From NCBI GenBank assembly GCA_025057345.1, contig JANWXX010000001.1:1-39819 (forward strand): DNA of 39,819 bases, in the 5' to 3' direction. Below the pieces are notes generated by a model. That model was not told where the DNA came from, made no database searches, and worked only from the letters and a program-made list of their open reading frames with translations. A program made the position numbers and the translations under genes. The DNA is from Polyangiaceae bacterium. GTDB taxonomy: Bacteria > Myxococcota_A > Polyangia > Polyangiales > Polyangiaceae. This document shows positions 33,258 through 39,819 of the stretch, piece by piece. The number at the start of each line of letters is the position of its first letter. Position 1 is the stretch's first letter.

Positions 33258-34796
33258 ATGTCCGTGAGCAAGCGATTCGCTGAGATCCGCGCCCGCATCG
33301 AGCAGGGCGGTGCGCCCAGGTACCACCAGAAGAACGCGGAGCAGGGGAAGCTCTTTGCACGCAAGCGTATCGAGCTGTTGCTGGATCCAGGGAGTTTCAT
33401 TGAGGACGCGGCATTGGCGAACAACCTCAACCCAGAGCTGCCTGCAGACGGCGTGGTCACTGGTACCGGCACGATCGATGGTCGGATCATGGCGGTGATG
33501 GCCAACGACTCGACCGTCAAGGCAGGATCCTGGGGGGCTCGGACCGTGGAGAAGATCCTGCGGATTCAGGAGACTGCGGAGCGGCTTCAGTGTCCTCTTT
33601 TCTACCTGGTGGATTCAGCGGGGGCGCGGATCACGGATCAAGTAGAAATGTTCCCCGGGCGACGCGGAGCCGGTCGGATCTTCTACAACCAGGTGAGGCT
33701 GAGCGGGCGCATCCCTCAAGTTTGTCTTCTGTTCGGGCCATCCGCAGCAGGAGGGGCCTACATTCCAGCCTTCTGCGACATTGTGGTCATGGTGGACGGA
33801 AACGCCAGCATGTACCTCGGCTCGCCTCGGATGGCGGAGATGGTCATCGGGGAGAAGGTTTCCCTGGAGGAGATGGGCGGCGCCAAAATGCATTGCTCGG
33901 TGAGCGGTTGCGGCGACGTACTGGTCAAGACGGAGGAGGAGGCACTGAGCTTTGCCCGGCGCTACATCGGCTATTTCCCGTCGAACTGGGAGCAAGCGCC
34001 CCCTGTTGGGAAGGGCAAGGGGCCGAAGGAGGGCCTCAAGCCCATGGAGGAGATCATCCCTCAGGACGAAAACAAGCCCTTCGACATGATGCAGGTCATC
34101 GAACACATTGTGGACGAAGGATCCTTCTGCGAGATCAAGAAGCTCTTCGCTCGGGAACTCCTCACCGGCTTCGCCCGTATCGACGGCCGCCCCGTCGGCA
34201 TCGTCGCCAACCAGCCGAAGTGGCTCGGTGGCGTTCTCTTTGTCGATAGCGCAGACAAGGCGGCTCGCTTTATCTGGCTCTGTGACGCCTTCAACATTCC
34301 CCTGCTTTACCTTGCGGATGTCCCTGGCTTCATGATCGGCACCAAGGTAGAGCGCCAAGGTATCATCCGGGCCGGCGCTAAGATGATCGCTGCCGTGAGC
34401 GAGGCTACCGTGCCCAAGGTTTCCGTGGTGATCCGCAAGGCCTACGGCGCCGGCCTCTACGCCATGTGTGGACCTGCCTTTGAGCCGGATTGCTGCCTCG
34501 CTCTCCCCTTCGCCAGCATCGCTGTAATGGGCCCTCAGGCAGCGGTGAATGCGGTCTATTACAACAAGATCCAGCAGATCCCTGATGGGCCCGAGCGAGA
34601 TGCGGAGGTAAACCGCCTCCGGGAAGAGTATCGCCAGGATGTAGATCTCGCCAAGCTGGCCAGCGAGCTAGTAGTGGATGACGTGATCGCCCCCTCTGAG
34701 CTGCGCAAGCAGATTGCCATGCGTTTTGCCCGGTATGCCTGCAAGCATGAGCCCCGCCCACCTCGTAAGCACCTTGTCCCTCCGGTGTTACCATGA
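33258..34796 (+). CDS. Acyl-CoA carboxylase, carboxyltransferase (beta) subunit
   Basis: 512 residues. Moves CO2 from carboxybiotin to an acyl-CoA. Two crotonase-like halves are complete: N-terminal LFARKRIELLLDPGSF, MANDSTVKAGSWG, DSAGARITDQVEMFPGRRGA, GPSAAGGAYIPAFCD; C-terminal GIVANQPKWLGGVLFVDSADKAARFI, ADVPGFMIGTKVE, IRKAYGAGLYAMCG and GPQAAVNAVYYNKIQ. Acetyl-, propionyl- and methylcrotonyl-CoA enzymes share these; the substrate is not decided. The biotin carboxylase subunit is not in the window. It starts at ATG 33258, 22 bases after menC, so it may be read from the same transcript. Confidence 0.92.
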   Translation: MSVSKRFAEIRARIEQGGAPRYHQKNAEQGKLFARKRIELLLDPGSFIEDAALANNLNPELPADGVVTGTGTIDGRIMAVMANDSTVKAGSWGARTVEKILRIQETAERLQCPLFYLVDSAGARITDQVEMFPGRRGAGRIFYNQVRLSGRIPQVCLLFGPSAAGGAYIPAFCDIVVMVDGNASMYLGSPRMAEMVIGEKVSLEEMGGAKMHCSVSGCGDVLVKTEEEALSFARRYIGYFPSNWEQAPPVGKGKGPKEGLKPMEEIIPQDENKPFDMMQVIEHIVDEGSFCEIKKLFARELLTGFARIDGRPVGIVANQPKWLGGVLFVDSADKAARFIWLCDAFNIPLLYLADVPGFMIGTKVERQGIIRAGAKMIAAVSEATVPKVSVVIRKAYGAGLYAMCGPAFEPDCCLALPFASIAVMGPQAAVNAVYYNKIQQIPDGPERDAEVNRLREEYRQDVDLAKLASELVVDDVIAPSELRKQIAMRFARYACKHEPRPPRKHLVPPVLP

Positions 34797-35623
34797 CGAA
34801 CTTGCGTATCGCCGCTGCCCAGCTCAACAGCCAAGAGGACGTCACCGAAAATCTCACTGTGGTGGAGCGGCTAGCTGGGGAGGCTCGGCAGCAGGGAGCT
34901 TCGGTGCTGCTCCTCCCTGAAAACTTTGCCTTCCTGGGCGGGACGGACGAGCAGCGACGTACTGTGGCCGAGGCAGTGGACGGCAACGGACCGATCCTCG
35001 CAACCCTCAGGCGTCTGGCACGAGAGCACGATCTCACGGTAATTGGCGGGGGCTTCCCTGAGCGAACGACCAACCCGGATCGCCCTCACAACACGGCGGT
35101 CGTCGTTGGCCCGGACGGGGAGGTAAAGGCTGTCTATCGGAAGATTCACCTGTTCGACGTGGAGGTAGGCGACGGGCAGACCTACCGGGAGAGCGCAGCG
35201 GTCACTCCGGGAGAAACCCCAGTGGTGGTGGAGATCCAGGGGGTGCCGGTAGGGCTCTCGATCTGCTACGATATACGATTCCCTGAGCTATATCGGCGGC
35301 TCGTCGATCTAGGCGCCGAGGTGCTATTGGTGCCAGCTGCCTTTACCCTGGTTACCGGCAAGGATCACTGGCATGTACTGCTTCGGGCGCGAGCCATCGA
35401 GAGCCAGTGCTACGTGGTGGCTGCAGCCCAATGGGGCACCCACCCGCGAGGACGCACCACCTTCGGCAAGAGCCTGATCGTCGACCCCTGGGGCGATGTC
35501 ATCGCCCAGGCCAGTGAGGGGGTGGGGCTGGTGACCGCAACCATTGACCGGGAGCGCCTGCGCCGGGTTCGGGTCAGTCTGCCCAGCCTTCGGCACCGAC
35601 GACTCCAGTTAGAGCTGGCTTGA
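34793..35623 (+). CDS. Carbon-nitrogen hydrolase (nitrilase superfamily, Nit-like amidase)
   Basis: 276 residues. The nitrilase catalytic triad is present: Glu in LLLPENFAFLG, Lys in VYRKIHLFDVEV, and Cys in LSICYDIRFPELYRRL. Length and motifs (THPRGRTTFGKSLIVDPWG) match Nit1-type enzymes, which remove deaminated glutathione (metabolite repair); other small-amidase roles are possible. The ATG overlaps the carboxyltransferase stop by 4 bases. It ends 9 bases before the convergent methyltransferase gene. Confidence 0.9.
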   Translation: MTNLRIAAAQLNSQEDVTENLTVVERLAGEARQQGASVLLLPENFAFLGGTDEQRRTVAEAVDGNGPILATLRRLAREHDLTVIGGGFPERTTNPDRPHNTAVVVGPDGEVKAVYRKIHLFDVEVGDGQTYRESAAVTPGETPVVVEIQGVPVGLSICYDIRFPELYRRLVDLGAEVLLVPAAFTLVTGKDHWHVLLRARAIESQCYVVAAAQWGTHPRGRTTFGKSLIVDPWGDVIAQASEGVGLVTATIDRERLRRVRVSLPSLRHRRLQLELA

Positions 35624-35632
35624 AATAGCCTC

Positions 35633-37201
35633 TTATACGGGTTCCAGAACACCAAGGCGGAGGAAGTGGAGGAGCTTGTAGCGCTGAAAGCGGTCCAATT
35701 CTCGGCTCAGCTCCTCTTCGTGGGCCTTGCGGCCTTGGAGGGGACGCCCATCGATGATAAGGCGACGGTTGGCGCCCTCCAGGGTAGCGACGGCGTGGGC
35801 TACTGCATCCCGGAGGCCTGCGGTAACGATGCTGTGGAGCAGGTAAGCCTCACGGACACTGATCCCGATGCCGGTACCGGCGTAGGGGGCAGCGACAAGC
35901 TGCTTCTTAGCCCGGTTCGCTATGATATCGACGACCGTCTGCTCGTTGAAGGGGAGAGGGAATCGATAGCGTCCCCGATCACTGAGGCGAGGTTCGGTGG
36001 GGCGGTGGGCCCAAGGGCGCAGCAGATCGCAGGCCACCATACGGGCGAGCGAGGTGAGCGCCATGGAGTTGTTACGACCCATAGCCCAGAGGGAGTCGAA
36101 CACCTCTGCCACGGTCCGTGGACCATCCTTGAACAGTTCGAAGAGGGCGCGCTCGTGCTCCTCCTTGAAGGAGAGGGTACCGGCGGAAACCTTAACCTCT
36201 GGCTGGAAGATGTGGTTGCTGCGACGAGGGCCTACTAGGCGGGAGAGGAGGGCGGGATTGCTTGATGGCTCGCGGGCAAAGGCTGCATCGGGAGTACCCT
36301 TGAGGAAGACATCGCGGCGAAAGGATGCATTGCCTAGGAAATCTCGCATCTGTTCCCGGTCGATGGGGTCGACAACCTCGCGGGCGAGCGCAAGCTTGGG
36401 GCGGGAGAGATAGAAGCTGGGCTCAGTCTGCTCTAGGGTGGCGGTGGTAAGCCAGGTGAGTTTGGCAACGCGGAGTTCCTGGACGACATCCTGGAAGAAG
36501 AACAGCGTCCAATCCTTGTTGAAGTACTCGTGGGCAAGGTACGAAACGTCACTCTTGAGGATGCGTTCGATACGGTTCCTGTAACTACGAGAAGCTGCCT
36601 CTTTGTTCTGGGTATCCCAGTATTTGCGAAGCCATTCGATCGCGGTCTTGATCTTGGTTTCGATGTCTCCCGGAGTGCGGGCTGCCACGTCAAGCATCAG
36701 CCTGCGGACGGTCACCATCTCGGACCACCCTGGCAACGCATTGTAGCTGACATAGGCGAGCCCACCGGGCTTGAGGCGGTCGCGGAGGAACGTCACGATG
36801 TGCTGGCGGTTCTCCGCGCTCACCCAGGACCAGATCCCGTGGAGTACGATGTAGTCGAACTCCGGGAGGTTCTTCTCATGGACAAGGTCTGCGAAGGAGC
36901 GCTCCAAGAAGGTTACGTTGCGGATACCGCCCTGCTCGGCTGTGCGCCGGCCATTGGCGATGTGGCTGGGGTTGAAATCCATCCCGTAGAAGGAGGCTTT
37001 AGGATGGGATGCGGCAAAGACATTAAGAGAGAGTCCGTTGCCGCAGCCTAGCTCGCCGTAGGTAAAGGGATCGTCAGCCCCCGGCGGGGTATGACCCCGG
37101 AGGAGCGCCACCCAGGCGAGGTTGGTTGGGCTCAGCTCTTTGTGGAAACCCCATGTGTAGTCAATCTCGGTAACGTAGCCTTCACCCCAATCGTCGCTCA
37201 T
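35633..37201 (-). CDS. SAM methyltransferase with methyltransferase regulatory domain
   Basis: 522 residues. The N-terminal class I methyltransferase has the SAM loop YGELGCGNGLSLNVFA, FYGMDFNPSHI, and FDYIVLHGIWSWVS. The following region (about 215-300: SRSYRNRIERILKSDVSYLA, HEYFNKDWTLFFFQDVVQEL) is the methyltransferase regulatory domain. The C-terminal part is winged-helix-like (ALFELFKDGPRTVAEVFDSL). ATG 37201 (MSDDWGEGYVTEIDYTWGF) with AGAAGG before it is preferred to the upstream extension. The family occurs beside glycan and O-antigen genes elsewhere; the substrate here is unknown. Confidence 0.87.
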   Translation of the reverse strand: MSDDWGEGYVTEIDYTWGFHKELSPTNLAWVALLRGHTPPGADDPFTYGELGCGNGLSLNVFAASHPKASFYGMDFNPSHIANGRRTAEQGGIRNVTFLERSFADLVHEKNLPEFDYIVLHGIWSWVSAENRQHIVTFLRDRLKPGGLAYVSYNALPGWSEMVTVRRLMLDVAARTPGDIETKIKTAIEWLRKYWDTQNKEAASRSYRNRIERILKSDVSYLAHEYFNKDWTLFFFQDVVQELRVAKLTWLTTATLEQTEPSFYLSRPKLALAREVVDPIDREQMRDFLGNASFRRDVFLKGTPDAAFAREPSSNPALLSRLVGPRRSNHIFQPEVKVSAGTLSFKEEHERALFELFKDGPRTVAEVFDSLWAMGRNNSMALTSLARMVACDLLRPWAHRPTEPRLSDRGRYRFPLPFNEQTVVDIIANRAKKQLVAAPYAGTGIGISVREAYLLHSIVTAGLRDAVAHAVATLEGANRRLIIDGRPLQGRKAHEEELSRELDRFQRYKLLHFLRLGVLEPV

Positions 37202-37254
37202 AAGGCCTTCTAGAGCACGTTGCACGCAGGAGCCAACAGGGTCTAATCCCTGTC

Positions 37255-38031
37255 GTGAGCTCACACTTTCGTTTCTTGCTATTCGTCCTACCTGCCGGCT
37301 GCGTCACCGGGGGGGCGGCCTGGATGGCCCAGCCCCTCGGAGGCGATGATCCAAGCTGGACTTCTAGTCCCCTCACAGCTGCCACGAAGTCGGCCTCCGC
37401 AATGCCATCCGTCACCTCTGCCCCCCCTCCCGGCCCCCCTGCATCCCGGACGCTGGGGGGCAAGGTGTTGGGGACGTTCCGCAACACGTACTACAACTTC
37501 CCCAGCGCTGCGGACTACCGGGATGGGCCGCCCGTCCGGTTGATGTCGGCGACCTGTACGGTGCTGGCGGAGGTGCCTCAGTCCTTCCATGACGTCGTGT
37601 GCGTCCAGGGGAGCGGGCGACTCAAGGATGGCACCACCGTGAGCTTCGCCCGGCGCGATTGCGAGTGTGCTGCGCTCTGTCCCCGAAGCAACCAAAAGAT
37701 TTGCTTCGATGCGCTGGATCGGGGTCAGTTCCCCTGGGGGCGTGGGGCTACGGGTCGCCCGATCACGCCCCTGCTCACCGTGGCCGTCGACCCCTCGGTG
37801 ATCGAGCTAGGGACGGCCCTCTACCTGCCCGAGTTCGATGGGCTTCCCCGGGAGGAGGGCGGAGAACCCCACGACGGCTGCTTTGTGGCCCAGGATCGAG
37901 GGGTGCGCGTCCAGGGGAACCACATCGACATCTTCACGGGGCTGGAGAGCACCACGAGGCTCTGGAATCAGCTTGTCCCCAGCAACAAGGGGGTCACGGT
38001 GATCGTCGGATCGCCGCGGTGTCAGCGCTGA
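37255..38031 (+). CDS. Exported 3D-domain protein
   Basis: 258 residues with an N-terminal export segment (SSHFRFLLFVLPAGCVTG) and a Ser/Pro-rich spacer. The C-terminal 3D (three-aspartate) domain is seen at AVDPSVIELGTALYLPEF (Asp179), FVAQDRGVRVQGNHIDIFTG (Asp214, Asp225), as in MltA and Rpf-type proteins acting on peptidoglycan. Six cysteines in the middle (VVCVQ, CECAALC, KICF) could form disulfides. The start is a GTG at 37255, 53 bases from the divergent methyltransferase. Probably a cell-wall enzyme; the catalytic activity is inferred. Confidence 0.8.
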   Translation: MSSHFRFLLFVLPAGCVTGGAAWMAQPLGGDDPSWTSSPLTAATKSASAMPSVTSAPPPGPPASRTLGGKVLGTFRNTYYNFPSAADYRDGPPVRLMSATCTVLAEVPQSFHDVVCVQGSGRLKDGTTVSFARRDCECAALCPRSNQKICFDALDRGQFPWGRGATGRPITPLLTVAVDPSVIELGTALYLPEFDGLPREEGGEPHDGCFVAQDRGVRVQGNHIDIFTGLESTTRLWNQLVPSNKGVTVIVGSPRCQR

Positions 38032-38090
38032 AGGGCTCGAAGCCGGGATTGAATCTTTCCAGCAGGAGGGCGTCTAGCGCAGGAGCAGGC

Positions 38091-38873
38091 ATGAATCCCC
38101 GTCTGACAACGAGAGGCAAGACCCCAATGAACCTGTTTCCTTGGAAACCCGCGTCCCTGCTTGGCTTGTTCCCCCTCTTGCTCACAGGCTGTCCAAACCC
38201 CAACGTCTACGGCACCCCACGCACCACAGCCAAGGGAGAGATTTCCCACACTGTTGCGGCAGAAGCCCTCTCGATCCGGGGCGAATCGACCATGACCTCC
38301 ACGACTACGGACGCCTCTGGTCAACCTGTAACCCGAACGACCAAAGAAGATGTCTCGGTGACTGTGCCCACCTTCCCTACCTACCAGATCAGATACGGTG
38401 TGGGGGATGAGGTGGATTTGGGCTTTTCCGTCCGGAACCTGAGCTCCCTGGGGGCTGACGTCAAGTACAACCCAGTCCGGGGGAAATCGCTGGATCTCGC
38501 CATCGATCCTGGGTTTCAGTTTTTCCGGCTGTCCTCTACGGCATCGGATGGCAGTTCGGCCTCGGTTAACGTGGCCTACCTCCATCTGCCGCTGCTCCTC
38601 GGGCTTAACTTGGGGAGCTCTGCGACCCTGGTGCTCACGCCAGGCGGTGTGGTGGCGCTGGCGAGCGGGAGCGCGTCGAATACTTCTGGGAGAGATTCGG
38701 TGGCTAGCAGCAGCGGGTTCCTGGCGCGCTTCGGCCTAGGCCTGAACTTGCGGATCTCCCCTTCCTTCGCCTTGCAGCCGGAGGTGACTGCGATGCGTCA
38801 GCTTTCCGACACGAAGGGCACGATCTTCCTCGCAGGCCTCGGGTTCAACTTCGGCAAGCTGCCCACATTCTGA
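38091..38873 (+). CDS. Outer-membrane lipoprotein-like barrel protein
   Basis: About 260 residues. A signal sequence ends in LLTGC, a good lipobox. The body has alternating strands with many Ser/Thr/Gly and ends GTIFLAGLGFNFGKLPTF, typical of a beta-barrel C-terminus. AGGAG five bases before ATG 38091 supports that start; ATG 38127 gives a shorter, equally typical signal peptide. No named family. It ends exactly where the convergent tRNA-modification-type gene ends (TGATCA shared). Confidence 0.75.
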   Translation: MNPRLTTRGKTPMNLFPWKPASLLGLFPLLLTGCPNPNVYGTPRTTAKGEISHTVAAEALSIRGESTMTSTTTDASGQPVTRTTKEDVSVTVPTFPTYQIRYGVGDEVDLGFSVRNLSSLGADVKYNPVRGKSLDLAIDPGFQFFRLSSTASDGSSASVNVAYLHLPLLLGLNLGSSATLVLTPGGVVALASGSASNTSGRDSVASSSGFLARFGLGLNLRISPSFALQPEVTAMRQLSDTKGTIFLAGLGFNFGKLPTF

Positions 38874-39479
38874 TCAGATGGAATCGACGGGGCCTGCTCC
38901 CTGGCGGACGATGGTCGGCGGGGTGCTGGTGAGATCGACTACAGTGGTTGGGATCCTGCCGCCGACACCCGCGTCCAACACAAGCCCCAATCCTGGGAAC
39001 CGGTTGTCGATCTCATCTGGATCAATCAGTGCGTCTTCCTCCTCGGGGAGGTTGGCTGTGGTGCTGATCACCGGCCTCCCCAAACCGCGGGCTACGGCCA
39101 GAATCACCTCGTGGTTGGGGATTCGGATGCCAACGGTCTTACGCTTGCTCTGGATCAGCCGGGGTACCTCCCGAGTCGCCTCCAAGATGAAGCAGTAGGG
39201 CCCTGGCAGCAGGCGCTTGAGGATGCGGTAGGTCGGGTTCTCGACGATCGCGTAGCGAGCGATGTCGCTCAGGTCTGGGCAGATGAAGGCGAGGGGCCTT
39301 GCCCGATCCATGCCTTTGATTTGGTAGAGCCGGTCGACCGCCTTCTTGTTGAGCAGATCGCACCCCAATCCATACACGGTATCGGTAGGGTAAGCGATGA
39401 TCTCTCCCCGCTCTAGAGCGTCCACGGCACGCTGGATCTTCCGAGGTTCAGGGTGGTCAGGGTTGATCTGGACAAGCAT
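38874..39479 (-). CDS. L-threonylcarbamoyladenylate synthase-like protein (YciO/TsaC/Sua5 family)
   Basis: 201 residues. The YrdC-type fold shows IIAYPTDTVYGLGCDLLNKK, IKGMDRARPLAFICPD, LPGPYCFILEA, RKTVGIRIPNHEVI and STTANLP. TsaC makes the threonylcarbamoyl-AMP used for the t6A modification of ANN-decoding tRNAs; the KGMDRARP and KRKTVGIRIPNH motifs are closer to the YciO branch, whose role is less certain. No C-terminal Sua5 domain. Likely a single gene; 53 bases separate it from the next gene upstream. Confidence 0.88.
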   Translation of the reverse strand: MLVQINPDHPEPRKIQRAVDALERGEIIAYPTDTVYGLGCDLLNKKAVDRLYQIKGMDRARPLAFICPDLSDIARYAIVENPTYRILKRLLPGPYCFILEATREVPRLIQSKRKTVGIRIPNHEVILAVARGLGRPVISTTANLPEEEDALIDPDEIDNRFPGLGLVLDAGVGGRIPTTVVDLTSTPPTIVRQGAGPVDSI

Positions 39480-39532
39480 AGACGAGCTAGCGTTCTAGTG
39501 CAGCTGAAGCCTGCCGAATAGCCTTGGCCACC

Positions 39533-39819
39533 TCAGTTGTTGTGGGCGAGGGCGAAGGCGAGCACGCCAAGGGGGATCCTCAACTTGCCCAGGAGTACCG
39601 TTGCTTCCCCCAACCCGTCCACATGGCGTCGTTGGAGCTCGACCCCGAAGAGGCTGAACCCCACCGCCACCGAGCCGCCGAAGCGGCCCTTGGTATTCAT
39701 GGATGGCCCTGCCTGAAGCCATAGTCCCGAGTTCAGATCAATGTAGGAGTTACGCACCCAGGGCCAAGTGCCGAGGAACACTGGGGTTTGCAAGAAAGGT
39801 CCGAACCGCCTCGCGCACA
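39533..39819 (-). CDS. C-terminal end of a beta-barrel-like protein (5' end outside the window)
   Basis: The frame stays open to the window edge, so only about the last 94 residues are seen: RFGPFLQTPVFLGTWPWVRN, LQAGPSMNTKGRFGGSVAVG, RIPLGVLAFALAHNN. The strand-like pattern of alternating hydrophobic residues suggests an outer-membrane barrel; no family can be named. A TTG at 39793 could be mistaken for a start. Confidence 0.6.
   Translation of the reverse strand, partial: CARRFGPFLQTPVFLGTWPWVRNSYIDLNSGLWLQAGPSMNTKGRFGGSVAVGFSLFGVELQRRHVDGLGEATVLLGKLRIPLGVLAFALAHNN

Overview
The window is high-GC chromosomal DNA, densely packed with genes on both strands. It looks like a Gram-negative delta-type bacterium, most likely from the Myxococcota or a close relative. 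Four things point there: an OmpA protein with thrombospondin type 3 repeats, a zinc-ribbon plus GYF protein resembling the gliding protein GltJ/AgmX, a TonB-dependent receptor carrying its own TonB C-terminal-like domain, and a remnant of a class II HMG-CoA reductase (mevalonate pathway) inside a menaquinone operon. This placement is inferred from gene content; no rRNA or tRNA gene was seen to test it.

Left edge (1-6187, + strand): a two-gene module that looks defence-related, made of a DUF1156-type adenine DNA methylase and a DUF499 ATPase with an N-terminal HEPN-like domain. Both genes are broken. The methylase carries an exact 14-bp tandem duplication that shifts its frame just before the cofactor motif, and an apparent 1-bp loss near its end. 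The ATPase has an apparent 1-bp loss that cuts off its conserved C-terminal domain. No comparable frameshift was seen in the host-type genes that follow.

Region 6206-10049 (- strand): a translationally coupled metal-uptake operon, Fur-family regulator > TonB-dependent receptor with fused TonB domain > lipoprotein, with a perfect dyad at the regulator start. It is preceded by an acyl-CoA dehydrogenase (10111-11952). Region 12137-15908 (- strand): an envelope cluster, OmpA/TSP3 protein > lipoprotein > ruvC > lolA. Region 15978-19039 (+): two successive membrane proteins, each with a predicted cytoplasmic zinc ribbon; the second is GltJ/AgmX-like. Region 19228-21893 (-): a fused homocysteine methyltransferase/methylenetetrahydrofolate reductase followed by a HEAT-like protein. 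Then come a MurG-like glycosyltransferase (+) and an alpha/beta hydrolase (-).

Region 23931-35623 (+ strand) is a long head-to-tail series for isoprenoid quinone synthesis: GbsR/MarR-type regulator, polyprenyl diphosphate synthase (side chain), DAHP synthase (chorismate supply), a collapsed HMG-CoA reductase gene, menG, menF, menD, menH, menA, menC, then an acyl-CoA carboxylase carboxyltransferase and a nitrilase-family amidase. Many junctions are 4-bp or 1-bp stop/start overlaps. menE, menB and the thioesterase step are not in this window. The right edge holds a two-domain methyltransferase (-), a 3D-domain exported protein (+), an outer-membrane lipoprotein (+), a YciO/TsaC-type protein (-) and the end of a barrel-like protein (-) that runs off the window. 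No CRISPR array, insertion sequence or attachment site was found. No gap between genes exceeds about 190 bases, so there is no long non-coding stretch.
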